A DNA stretch of 64,000 nucleotides from Bradymonas sediminis (lineage in GTDB: Bacteria > Myxococcota_A > Bradymonadia > Bradymonadales > Bradymonadaceae). Every line of letters starts with the position of its first letter. Positions within the stretch are counted from its first letter, which is position 1. The notes under the pieces were generated by a model. That model did no database searches, was not told the DNA's origin, and saw only the letters and a program-made list of their open reading frames with translations. This document shows, one piece after another, positions 51,681-59,864 of the stretch. The stretch covers positions 4,509,501-4,573,500 of the forward strand of contig NZ_CP030032.1 in the NCBI RefSeq assembly GCF_003258315.1, written 5' to 3'. Both the position numbers and the translations under genes were made by a program.

Positions 51681-54145
51681 TGCGGCCAATAACAGTGAGG
51701 GATTGGTTCGGCGTATATTTGCGCGAGAGTGCGGCCGATGAAGACGCAATGGTTGGCAATACGGGAGGGTCCGAGCGTATCGGCGAGCTCGAACTCGCGC
51801 CCTTCCAGCAGCGGGCGGTGCTGCGTGGGCTGAAGATCGCGCGCGCCTACGGGGGCGTATTGTTGGCCGATGCGGTCGGTCTTGGGAAGACGCGTGTTGG
51901 GTTGGCGATGGCGGCGGCGCTTCGGCGAGATGCGCGTATTCGGGGCGCGGGCGGTCGCGCAGGACCGATACTATGCTGCGCGCCGGCCCGACTCGGCACG
52001 CAGTGGCGCGAGGCTGCCATCGCCGCAGGAGTCGCTGATTTCGAGGTGATCACACATACGGCGATGAGTCGCGGGCTGCTTGCGCCGGACGTTCATCCGT
52101 CGGTGATATTGGTCGACGAGGCGCATCGCTTTCGCAATCCCAACGCCCGGCGAAGTCGCCGCCTCTGCGACCTCGCCGCGCGCGCCCCGCTCGTGCTGAT
52201 GAGCGCGACGCCGGTCTGCAATAATCAGTGGGACCTGTATCACCTCTTTCGGCTATTCCTTGGCGACCACGATCTTCGCCGGGCGATTGGGCATAACCTA
52301 AAAGAGGCGTTTGAGTTGGCGCAGGCGGGCGACTTCGACCTGAGTGAGCTGGTCGAGCATCTGGTTATTCGTCGCGTCGAGGCGCCGTCAACCATCGGCT
52401 TTGGCAGACGGCCTGACGTCGCGCTCGAGGTGCTCACCTACCGGGCGGGGGCCGATGAGGTTTGGCTCTGGAAGAACCTGGAGGCCGAGTTTGAGCGCCT
52501 GTCGATGGAGCTATTTCGGGAAGATTGGCCTCGCCAACTCCTGACCGAATACCTCCTCAAGCGCTGGGAGAGCGGCGCCGATGCCCTCTGGGCGACGTTG
52601 CTTGAGATGGTCGATTTTCACCGGCGTTGGCTGCAGGCCGATAGTCATGCACATCAACTGAGCCGCAGTGATTTTCGCCGGCTATTTCGCAGCGAGGCGC
52701 GCGCGGAGTTCGAGCTAAGCGTGGCCGGCGGCTTCCGGGGCGGCGCGGTCGCTGCGCGCCAGGCCGTCTTCCCCTTCTTCTATGACTTTTCGGGGCAATC
52801 TCAGAATGTTTCACGTGAAACATTGCGTCCGATTGAGCGCCACCAGGTCGAGCGCGACCTCGGGCTGCTGCGGGCCTTGCTGGGGCGCGTCGAGTCGGTC
52901 GCGAAGAACGGCGATGATAAACGCCGGGCGATCTTCGAGCTTATCGCGAGCGATGCGCAGAAGATTTTGGTCTTTACGAGTTATCAGCAGGCGGCGCGGG
53001 GGCTCTATGATTATCTGATTCGGCGATTGGGTCCGCAGGCGCGGGTGGGGCTGGTCACCGGTGAGGGGGCGTATGCGACGGGGTTGGGGAAGACGCGGGC
53101 CGATGAGTTGGTGCGGCGATTCGCGCCGATATCGAACGGCGCCTCACAGATGCCAAAACATCAACAAATTGACGTGCTTATCGGCACGGATTGCTTGTCG
53201 GAGGGCGTCAATCTACAGGATTGCTCCCGGGTGGTTCTGGCCGACCTGCCCTACTCGCCGCTCGGGGTCGAGCAGCGCATCGGGCGACTCTTGCGGCCCG
53301 GGGCGTCGGCCGAAACCGCGACGGTTTATCTTCCGCGCCCCGACTGTTGGGCGGATAGCCTGGGGCTCCGGCGCCGCCTCGACCGCAAGATTTCGCAGGC
53401 GGCGCATGTGGGCGCGAATTTCGTGGCGGCGCGTCACCTCAGCGATGAGCCATCTTCGACAGTGGAGAAGCCCGCCGATAATACGCTGGCCGCGCTGACG
53501 CGATTCGACGCGTTGAGGCGGAGCTTCGGCGAGGAGCCGGAGCGCGCGCGTTTGGAGGGTGCGGGTTTCGGCAGAGCGCGCGTGCGTCGTGGGGTGCGGC
53601 GTTTGTGGCTGCGCGTTGCGGTCTCCGAGGCGAAGTCGACCCGTTATATCTGGTGTCGCTCGGCGCTAAATGAGGCGCCGAAGATGCGTCTTAGCGCGGT
53701 GATTGATGGGCTGATTGAGGATTCAAATGGCAGCGCGCCGCTCGAAGCAATCGGGCAAGATGCGCTTGATTCGACTCTTTATGAGCCGGCGCGGGCGTTG
53801 ATTCGGGAGCGTGAGCGTCTGCTGCGCTCGGCGCGCCTCGCGCCCTACCCGCTACGCCTGGACGCGCCACAGCGTCGCATTTGGGCGATGATTTCCGGGG
53901 CCGTCGAGGCGCATCAGATGCGGGTGGATCGGCGCGCGCTCGGGGAGTTTCGTCATGAGTTGCTGCGCTCATTTCCCCGGGGTGTGGAGCGGCGTTTTGA
54001 GGAGATGCTTCGGGCGACGATGACGCCTGAGAAATTATATGCCCAGACGCGCGCTATTTTGGGCGAGGTGCCGAAGTGGAGCCCCGAGATCTCGTTGACG
54101 ATCGTCGCAGGTCTGGAGTTGCTGCCCGAAGGCGTGGCCGCGTAG
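51677..54145 (+). CDS. SNF2-like DEAH-box helicase of the methyltransferase module
   Basis: The 822-residue superfamily 2 ATPase has Walker A DAVGLGKT (65-72), DEAH (147-150), SATPV, and in the second RecA domain KILVFTSYQQAARGL, GTDCLSEGVNLQD and EQRIGRLLRPG (about 530-540). Between the two domains lies a helical insert (about 220-370). The C-terminal 230 residues match nothing recognised and have no visible nuclease motif. The start overlaps the methyltransferase stop (ATGA) with GAGGAGG upstream, so expression is coupled. The pairing resembles the helicase/methylase halves of DISARM class 1 (drmD, drmMI), but drmA, drmB and drmC are absent. A perfect parS lies in codons 377-382. Confidence 0.88.
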   Translation: MMRPITVRDWFGVYLRESAADEDAMVGNTGGSERIGELELAPFQQRAVLRGLKIARAYGGVLLADAVGLGKTRVGLAMAAALRRDARIRGAGGRAGPILCCAPARLGTQWREAAIAAGVADFEVITHTAMSRGLLAPDVHPSVILVDEAHRFRNPNARRSRRLCDLAARAPLVLMSATPVCNNQWDLYHLFRLFLGDHDLRRAIGHNLKEAFELAQAGDFDLSELVEHLVIRRVEAPSTIGFGRRPDVALEVLTYRAGADEVWLWKNLEAEFERLSMELFREDWPRQLLTEYLLKRWESGADALWATLLEMVDFHRRWLQADSHAHQLSRSDFRRLFRSEARAEFELSVAGGFRGGAVAARQAVFPFFYDFSGQSQNVSRETLRPIERHQVERDLGLLRALLGRVESVAKNGDDKRRAIFELIASDAQKILVFTSYQQAARGLYDYLIRRLGPQARVGLVTGEGAYATGLGKTRADELVRRFAPISNGASQMPKHQQIDVLIGTDCLSEGVNLQDCSRVVLADLPYSPLGVEQRIGRLLRPGASAETATVYLPRPDCWADSLGLRRRLDRKISQAAHVGANFVAARHLSDEPSSTVEKPADNTLAALTRFDALRRSFGEEPERARLEGAGFGRARVRRGVRRLWLRVAVSEAKSTRYIWCRSALNEAPKMRLSAVIDGLIEDSNGSAPLEAIGQDALDSTLYEPARALIRERERLLRSARLAPYPLRLDAPQRRIWAMISGAVEAHQMRVDRRALGEFRHELLRSFPRGVERRFEEMLRATMTPEKLYAQTRAILGEVPKWSPEISLTIVAGLELLPEGVAA
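52807..52822. other. parS ParB-binding site (perfect), inside the helicase gene
   Basis: The exact palindrome TGTTTCACGTGAAACA lies in the coding sequence and is read in frame as part of NVSRETL. It is the third and rightmost parS-like site of the window. Confidence 0.88.
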
Positions 54146-54153
54146 CGGGCGAC

Positions 54154-56100
54154 TTATCGCATTTTAGAGAGGCGGTCGCAGGCAAGTTGGTGGCCGCCGT
54201 CGCAGCCGCGTTTGAAGTATTGCCGGGCGTTTTTCGAGTCTTTGGGCATGCCGTTCCCGGTCGCGTAGAGCGCGGCCAGGTAGGTGCAACCCTGCGGGTC
54301 GCCCTTGTCGCAGGCGTCTCGGTAGCTGTCGGCTGCCTGCGCAGGATCGCGGGTGACGCCGATGCCCTCCTGGTAGAGATAGCCGAGTTGCGTGCAGCCG
54401 CGCGGTTCGCCCAGCGTGCAGGCCTTTTCGTAGAATTGATAGGCTTTTTCGGGCGACTTGGGGACGCCCTTCCCGTCGCGATAGCGCGAGCCGAGGTTGA
54501 TGCAGGCGCGCGCGCCGCCGGCGCGGCAGGCGTCCTGGAAGATGATCAGCGAGCGCATTTGAGATTCGAGACTCGCCTCATCGCTGTCGAGTTGATGGCC
54601 GAGGTTATAGCAGGCATCGGCGAATCCCAGCGCGCAGGATTTCCGAAATAGTTGAAGCGCGGTTTGAGGCTCCCGCGTGACGCCCTGCCCTGTTTGATGG
54701 GCGATGGCGAGGTTATAGCAGCCTTTGGGATCCTGATTTTGGCAGGCTTTTTTATAGAGTTCGGCGGCCAAAGCGAGGTCGCGTTTGAGCAATGTTCCGT
54801 TCTCATACATAAGCCCGAGGCTATTGCATCCCGGGGCGTATCCGCTGGCGCAGGCGATGTCATAGAAGATCGCGGCGCGCACGGGATCTTGGGTGTCGCC
54901 CTCGTCCTTTTGGTAGTGCAGCGCGAGGTTAAAGCAGGCCTGAGCGTGGCCGCCGGCGCATGCTTTTCCGTAAAGCGCCAGCGAGCGCGTGCGGTCTTTG
55001 GGGAGTTGGTCACCCTTCTCGTAGAGGTCGCCCAGGTGGGTGCAACCGACGGCGTAGTCCTCGTCGCAGGCATTTCGATAGAGTTTTGCGGCGTATTCGG
55101 CGTCTGCATCGACGCCCTCGCCCTTTTGGTAGAGCGCGCCCCAGAGGGTGCAGGCCTCGGGCTGGCCGGCGTTTTGTTGGGTCTCGAGCGCGTCTTCGGA
55201 GCCTGGCGCGGCGCTCGCGATCTTGGGGCGCAGGCAGCCGGTTTTATAGACTTCAGCCGCGCTCGATGGGTCCTGCGCGACCATCAGGCCCTTCTCAAAG
55301 CGCACGCCTAACATCACGCAGGCGAGGCTGAACTCGTCGGCGCAGCTCTGCTCGAGGATGCCGATGAGCTTTGCCTGGCCGGACTCGGTGCGGGTGTCGA
55401 TCTGGTATTTGTCGAGCAGGAGCATGCAGGCTTGCTCCAGGCCGCCCTCGCAGGCGCGCAAATAACTCGCCTGTGCGGCGGGGCTTGGGACCGGGTCTTC
55501 GGAGGCCGAGGTAGGCGCGTCGAGCCACTCGGCCAGGCGGCGGCACCCGTCGGCCTCGCCGAGGTTGCACGCGCGCGCAAAGGCCGGCGGCGCATCGGCG
55601 ACCGTAAAGCCTTCGACCAGGTCGCGCTCGTAGAGCATCCCCAGCCCGACACATCCCATCGCCGCCCCGTAGTCGCAGGCGTTGACGTAATACTCCCATG
55701 CCTGTTGCAGGCTCTTCTCGACGCCGTGGCCGATCACGAAGGCCGAGGCGAGCATCGCGCAGGCCACGGGGCTTTTGGCGGCGCATCCGCGGGTAAAATA
55801 CTCCGCTGCTTGCTGCGGGTCTTTCTGCATCGCGAAGCCGTCGAGTAGCGCCTTTCCCAATAAGGTGCAGGCCATCGCGTCGTCGTCGAGGCAGGAATCG
55901 ACCAGGTTCGTAAGGTCGAGGTCGCTCTTGATGCGTCGCACCCAATATTCGTCCGGTATGGCGCGCTCGGGTTCGGGCTCCTGCGCCCCGTCGAGGGTTG
56001 GTTCGCGCACGGCTGACTTCGTCTGGCTGCACGCGCCGAGCGACAGGCCGAGGAGCAAGACGATAAGATAGAGCAATTTTGAGGGAGCGAACCGGTGCAT
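54154..56100 (-). CDS. Large Sel1-repeat lipoprotein
   Basis: The 648-residue protein has a lipoprotein signal peptide (LIVLLLGLSLGAC, lipidated Cys24), a spacer of about 45 residues, and then some fifteen Sel1-like repeats to the C-terminus. Most units carry a Cys pair and the pattern YxxACxxGxxxGCxxLGxxY, for example CTLLGKALLDG, CNSLGLMYENG, CINLGSRYRDG and CTQLGYLYQEG. A solenoid of this size would be a protein-binding scaffold at the outer membrane or periplasm, stabilised by disulfides. It is a paralogue of the protein at 25086-25826. It converges with the helicase gene, nine bases apart. Partners unknown. Confidence 0.88.
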   Translation of the reverse strand: MHRFAPSKLLYLIVLLLGLSLGACSQTKSAVREPTLDGAQEPEPERAIPDEYWVRRIKSDLDLTNLVDSCLDDDAMACTLLGKALLDGFAMQKDPQQAAEYFTRGCAAKSPVACAMLASAFVIGHGVEKSLQQAWEYYVNACDYGAAMGCVGLGMLYERDLVEGFTVADAPPAFARACNLGEADGCRRLAEWLDAPTSASEDPVPSPAAQASYLRACEGGLEQACMLLLDKYQIDTRTESGQAKLIGILEQSCADEFSLACVMLGVRFEKGLMVAQDPSSAAEVYKTGCLRPKIASAAPGSEDALETQQNAGQPEACTLWGALYQKGEGVDADAEYAAKLYRNACDEDYAVGCTHLGDLYEKGDQLPKDRTRSLALYGKACAGGHAQACFNLALHYQKDEGDTQDPVRAAIFYDIACASGYAPGCNSLGLMYENGTLLKRDLALAAELYKKACQNQDPKGCYNLAIAHQTGQGVTREPQTALQLFRKSCALGFADACYNLGHQLDSDEASLESQMRSLIIFQDACRAGGARACINLGSRYRDGKGVPKSPEKAYQFYEKACTLGEPRGCTQLGYLYQEGIGVTRDPAQAADSYRDACDKGDPQGCTYLAALYATGNGMPKDSKNARQYFKRGCDGGHQLACDRLSKMR

Positions 56101-56183
56101 ATTTGGGGGTGTCTCGGGGCTTTCCGTTGATATTGTTTGGGCGCTGTAAGTCGAAGTTCAGGATAGCCGAAAAAGGCCAAGAA

Positions 56184-56219
56184 ACTAAGACGCCTCGCCG
56201 GGTGGCGAGGCGTCTTAGT
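56184..56219. other. Perfect 16-base stem upstream of the large Sel1 gene
   Basis: ACTAAGACGCCTCGCC pairs exactly with GGCGAGGCGTCTTAGT around a four-base loop, about 90 bases before the Sel1 start and 140 bases past the end of the lipid-kinase gene. Both neighbours are on the minus strand, so it may terminate or attenuate; there is no T run. Confidence 0.55.
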
Positions 56220-56357
56220 CGAAAGGAGGAGTCATTCCATGAAGTCTCTCATCGTGTTGACCCGATGAGAAATGGCCTGTTTCGAAGCAGGCGAATATAT
56301 AACCTGAGTAGGTCGATTTGCATTCCCGAAAACACCAAAATATTTCGGGAGAATTCG

Positions 56358-57362
56358 TTACGATTTTAGGGGCAAAGCGCTGTGATGATTGATCCATAAT
56401 GCGGGGAGTCCGCCGGGGGCTTCGCCGTCGATATCGAGCATCGCGTGGGCGCCGTCGGTCGAGCGAACGCTGATTCGGCTGGCGCGGCGCCGAAAGATCT
56501 TCTTATTTTGCAGGTGTTTGCCTTGGTAGATATCGAAGACCAGCGCCGCGATTTCGCGGCGCGATAAGTCGCCCATAAAGACGACCTGGAACTGCCCGTC
56601 GTCGAGCTCGGCGCCCGGCGCGATCCACATGCCGCCGCCGAAGAACTCGCCGTTGGCGATGACGACGTTATTCATCCTTCCGCTGAGCTCGGTGGTGTCG
56701 TCAAGGCGGATTTCGACGTTGATATTATTATAGCTCGCGAAGGCACGCGCGGTCGCGATCATATAGCTTGTGCGCCCGCCCAGGCCCTTCCATGCCTTAT
56801 TGACGGCGCGGTCGACCTCGCCCGAAAACCCGACGCTCGCGATATTAATGAAATAGCGCGAGGCGAGTTTGCCCGAGGCGTCGAGGTAGCCGACCTCACC
56901 GATGTCGACGTTGCGGATATGCTGGCCGCTGAGGTGCTCGACCGACTCGCGGTGGCCGCCCATCAGGCCTATCGAGCGTCGAAAGTCGCCGCCCGTTCCG
57001 AGCGGCAGCATGCCAACGACCGCGTCGGGGTTGATGGCGACGGGGCCTGCGGCGTCGCGTACGCGGGTCATCCAACCGTCAGGGTCAATCTTAAAGCGCG
57101 CTTGGGCGTCGGGCTTTTCGAAATACCCGTTGACGACCTCGTTTAAGGTGCCGTCGCCACCGACGGCTACGACCATCTCCCAGCCCGAGCGCAGCGCCTC
57201 GCGCGCCAAGAATGTGGCGTGTTCCGGGCCTTCGGTGAAGGCGTAGTCGAACTCGGGCAGACGCGCCCGCAGCAGGCGCTCCAGGAGATCCCATTCACGC
57301 TCGACCGCGCCTGCGCCAGCCTTGGGATTCGCGATCACGAAAGTTCGATAATTTAGGGACAT
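56358..57362 (-). CDS. Diacylglycerol/lipid kinase family protein (YegS/DagK-like)
   Basis: The 334-residue protein has the DAGK catalytic motif GGDGTLNEVVNG (Gly68-Gly79), an opening NPKAGAGAVEREW, and a middle LPLGTGGDFRRSIGL where related kinases have LPxGTxNDFAR. Such enzymes phosphorylate diacylglycerol, sphingoid bases or similar lipids with ATP. The C-terminal beta-rich domain is complete. The gene follows the oxidase operon in the same direction with an 82-base gap, which makes a lipid function for that operon more plausible. Substrate not determined. Confidence 0.88.
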   Translation of the reverse strand: MSLNYRTFVIANPKAGAGAVEREWDLLERLLRARLPEFDYAFTEGPEHATFLAREALRSGWEMVVAVGGDGTLNEVVNGYFEKPDAQARFKIDPDGWMTRVRDAAGPVAINPDAVVGMLPLGTGGDFRRSIGLMGGHRESVEHLSGQHIRNVDIGEVGYLDASGKLASRYFINIASVGFSGEVDRAVNKAWKGLGGRTSYMIATARAFASYNNINVEIRLDDTTELSGRMNNVVIANGEFFGGGMWIAPGAELDDGQFQVVFMGDLSRREIAALVFDIYQGKHLQNKKIFRRRASRISVRSTDGAHAMLDIDGEAPGGLPALWINHHSALPLKS

Positions 57363-57444
57363 CGCATGCGCCTCAATGGGTGGTAAATATACAGCAAGTT
57401 AGCGCCGGGGACTTTCGTCTGGCAATACAAAATAAAGGGGTCCA

Positions 57445-58650
57445 TCAGAGCTCAAAGGCGCGACATACCAGGTCGACGACGTCCAGGGCGACGTCGGTGT
57501 CGCTGACGCGATTGAGCGCCCGCACACACATCGCCGAGCCGCAGACGATCTTCTCGCCGCCCTCTCGGCGCATTTGCTCGACCCGGTTGCTGGCCAGGCG
57601 CTCGCTGGCCTCCGGTGCGATGCGGTGATACTCGCCCGCCGCCCCGCAGCACGGCGCGTTGGCGCGGTTGGTCGAGAACTCGTCCATCGGCCGGCCGCAA
57701 AGCGCCTCCAAGAGCGTGCGGGTCTGCTCGTAGAGGTTGAGGTGGCGCCCCACGAAGCAGGAGTCGTGCAGCATGATGGCGTCGCCAGAGAGGTCGACGC
57801 GCGGCTCGATCATCTCGACGCGCTCGGCCAGGAATTCGATGATATGCATCACTTCGAGCGGGCCCTTGCGCCCGAAGCTTGCGCCGTCGCGGTATTCGGC
57901 GACCAATTGGGCGTTGTCGGTGATGATCAGATCGGCGCCGGCGAAGGCGTCTTCGAAGCGGGCGCGGTAGTCCTCGTAGGCGCTGCGGTTTCCGCTGGAG
58001 AGCAGCGGGAATCCGGAGTCCCCAAAACCTGTGGCGTTTCGGCGTGTTTCCAGGCGTACTTTGCTGCCATGAAACATCTCTAAGAGGATGCCCACGCGTA
58101 CGACGGATTTGGGGCTAAAATAGCGCAGCTCGGGGTCGGGCATATAGATGATCGTGGAGTCTGGATCGAAGACCTCATCGACCTCAAACCCATGCACCGC
58201 CGGGATCTCCGGCGCCTCGCCAAATGCGCTATTATATTGCAGAAATTCGCGGTCGAGTCCCCGAAGCGGATCGGGCAAGAAGCCCAATTCGCGCATCGAT
58301 TCGCGCGCCGTCCACATCGCGTAGGGCACGTCGTTTTCGTGATTGCACCAGGTCTGGCAGCGCCGGCAACCCATGCAATGATAGAAGGTTTCGGCGACCT
58401 CTTCGCTGGGCTCAACCGTGCCGTCATTGACCAATTTAAGCAGGCGCATCAATGCCCACGGCGTGACCGTTTCGCGCGACTCGGCCTCGGCGGCCGGACA
58501 CGAAAACCGGCATAATTTCGGGCAATACATGCAATAGGTGGTCGACTTGTCGATGGTCGCGTCGGTGTGGCGTTCGAGGACATCGCAGGCGGTCGCGTCG
58601 GGCGAGGCGGCGATTTGGGCGTCGGGTTTCTCCATCGGTTTATTCTTCAT
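57445..58650 (-). CDS. GlcF-like Fe-S oxidoreductase with two CCG domains
   Basis: The 401-residue protein has two 4Fe-4S motifs at the N-terminus, CMYCPKLCRFSCP and CMGCRRCQTWC (about 40-100), and C-terminal CCG-type cysteine regions HDSCFVGRHL, APCCGAAGEYH and CGSAMC. This is the layout of GlcF of glycolate oxidase and of heterodisulfide-reductase-like subunits, which pass electrons from a flavoprotein to the membrane. The stop of the upstream FAD protein overlaps this start by four bases, showing they work together. Electron acceptor unknown. Confidence 0.88.
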   Translation of the reverse strand: MKNKPMEKPDAQIAASPDATACDVLERHTDATIDKSTTYCMYCPKLCRFSCPAAEAESRETVTPWALMRLLKLVNDGTVEPSEEVAETFYHCMGCRRCQTWCNHENDVPYAMWTARESMRELGFLPDPLRGLDREFLQYNSAFGEAPEIPAVHGFEVDEVFDPDSTIIYMPDPELRYFSPKSVVRVGILLEMFHGSKVRLETRRNATGFGDSGFPLLSSGNRSAYEDYRARFEDAFAGADLIITDNAQLVAEYRDGASFGRKGPLEVMHIIEFLAERVEMIEPRVDLSGDAIMLHDSCFVGRHLNLYEQTRTLLEALCGRPMDEFSTNRANAPCCGAAGEYHRIAPEASERLASNRVEQMRREGGEKIVCGSAMCVRALNRVSDTDVALDVVDLVCRAFEL

Positions 58651-59828
58651 TGAGGCCCCATGGTGAGGCGTCGTTTTGGGTCAAATTCGTCTTTGAGCGC
58701 TTCGCTCCACTCCGGCCAAAGAATCGGCGAGGGTTTTGGGTCGAGCGGCGCGATGATTGGGCGCGCGTCCAGGGCCAACCGGGCCTGCTCGGAGGCGAGG
58801 AACGCGCGGGATGTCTCGACGTCTTTGAACGCGACATAGGCGGTCGCGGCGTGATTCGAGAAGTCCATGATCTCGACTTCGGTGGCCTCGCTGAGAGCGT
58901 CGAGCGCCGGGCCGAGATTCGCCATGCTATAGGTGAGCGCGAGCGTGCGGGGCGCGGCCCTGCGGCTTCGCTGCTCGGGCATATCCCACTCTAATTCTTG
59001 GCGAAAATCGCGGGCTTCCTCGTCTCCTTTTATCTCCGGAAGTTGGAAATCCGCGCCGGAATCGACCGTTAAGAGGCCATTCTCAATGCGGTCGACCATC
59101 GCGTCGAGCAGGCGCGTCGGCGCGTGGATGATGGCGTAGAATTCGGCGGCGCTGCGTTTCCAATAACACCAGTTGGGGCGAATATCGCAGGCTGAGAGCG
59201 CGCGCAGATAGCCGACGGCGTCGCCGGCCGTGGGCGCCGCCCACACCAATTGGCGAGCAGGCAGTGGTTTTTGAACGCTCAAGGTGACGTCGAGGATCGT
59301 GCCAAGGACGCCCTCTCCTCCCATAAATAGGTGGCGAAGATCGGGGCCGGCGGCTTTTCGGGGCGCTTCGAGGTAGCGATATTCGCCGAGTTTTGGCGAC
59401 ACCGCCGAGAGCGCGACGCACCCTTCTCGGATGTCTCCAACAAGCCAATAGGGCTCGCTTGGGCTGTGTTTGGCGAGCAATCCGCCGATGGAGGCGGCGT
59501 CGGGATAGGGGCGATAATTGCGCAGTGAATAGCCGTCCTCGCGCAACTTCTCGCGCAGGTCGCCCCAGCGAATGCCGGCCTCGACCGTGACCAACCCGCT
59601 CTCGCGGTCCAGGTGCAAGATGCGGTGGCAATTATCGGTGCGAATCGCCTCAAACGGTCGGCCCGCGACAAGCTGCGGGCGAATATGCTGACCCCCGCCG
59701 AAGATGACGCGGCCAACTTCGCCAGGTTCGTCCGTGAGCAGATTCGCCAGCGCGTCCGAGTCCGCGGGCCAATATTCTTCGACCGGCTCGGGCAGGTGTC
59801 GTGCTTTATAAAATGTCGTCTTTCGCAT
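58647..59828 (-). CDS. GlcE-like FAD-binding oxidase subunit
   Basis: The 393-residue protein has the PCMH-type FAD-binding domain in its first half: VIFGGGQHIR, then VEAGIRWGDLREKL, ASIGGLLAKHSP and GGEGVLGTILDVTLSV. The second half is short and lacks the catalytic cap, as in GlcE of glycolate oxidase. It lies between the AGPS/GlcD-like oxidase (37 bases upstream) and the Fe-S protein (four-base overlap), so the three genes form one operon and probably one complex. Confidence 0.82.
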   Translation of the reverse strand: MRKTTFYKARHLPEPVEEYWPADSDALANLLTDEPGEVGRVIFGGGQHIRPQLVAGRPFEAIRTDNCHRILHLDRESGLVTVEAGIRWGDLREKLREDGYSLRNYRPYPDAASIGGLLAKHSPSEPYWLVGDIREGCVALSAVSPKLGEYRYLEAPRKAAGPDLRHLFMGGEGVLGTILDVTLSVQKPLPARQLVWAAPTAGDAVGYLRALSACDIRPNWCYWKRSAAEFYAIIHAPTRLLDAMVDRIENGLLTVDSGADFQLPEIKGDEEARDFRQELEWDMPEQRSRRAAPRTLALTYSMANLGPALDALSEATEVEIMDFSNHAATAYVAFKDVETSRAFLASEQARLALDARPIIAPLDPKPSPILWPEWSEALKDEFDPKRRLTMGPQ

Positions 59829-59864
59829 CGTTTCTCGTGTCCTTCGCAGCGGGTTCGCCGTCGA

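Noticed and set aside
48261-54145. A complete DISARM or BREX system
   Set aside because: Only a methylase and a helicase are present; drmA, drmB, drmC, pglZ, brxB and brxL are not found in the adjacent genes.
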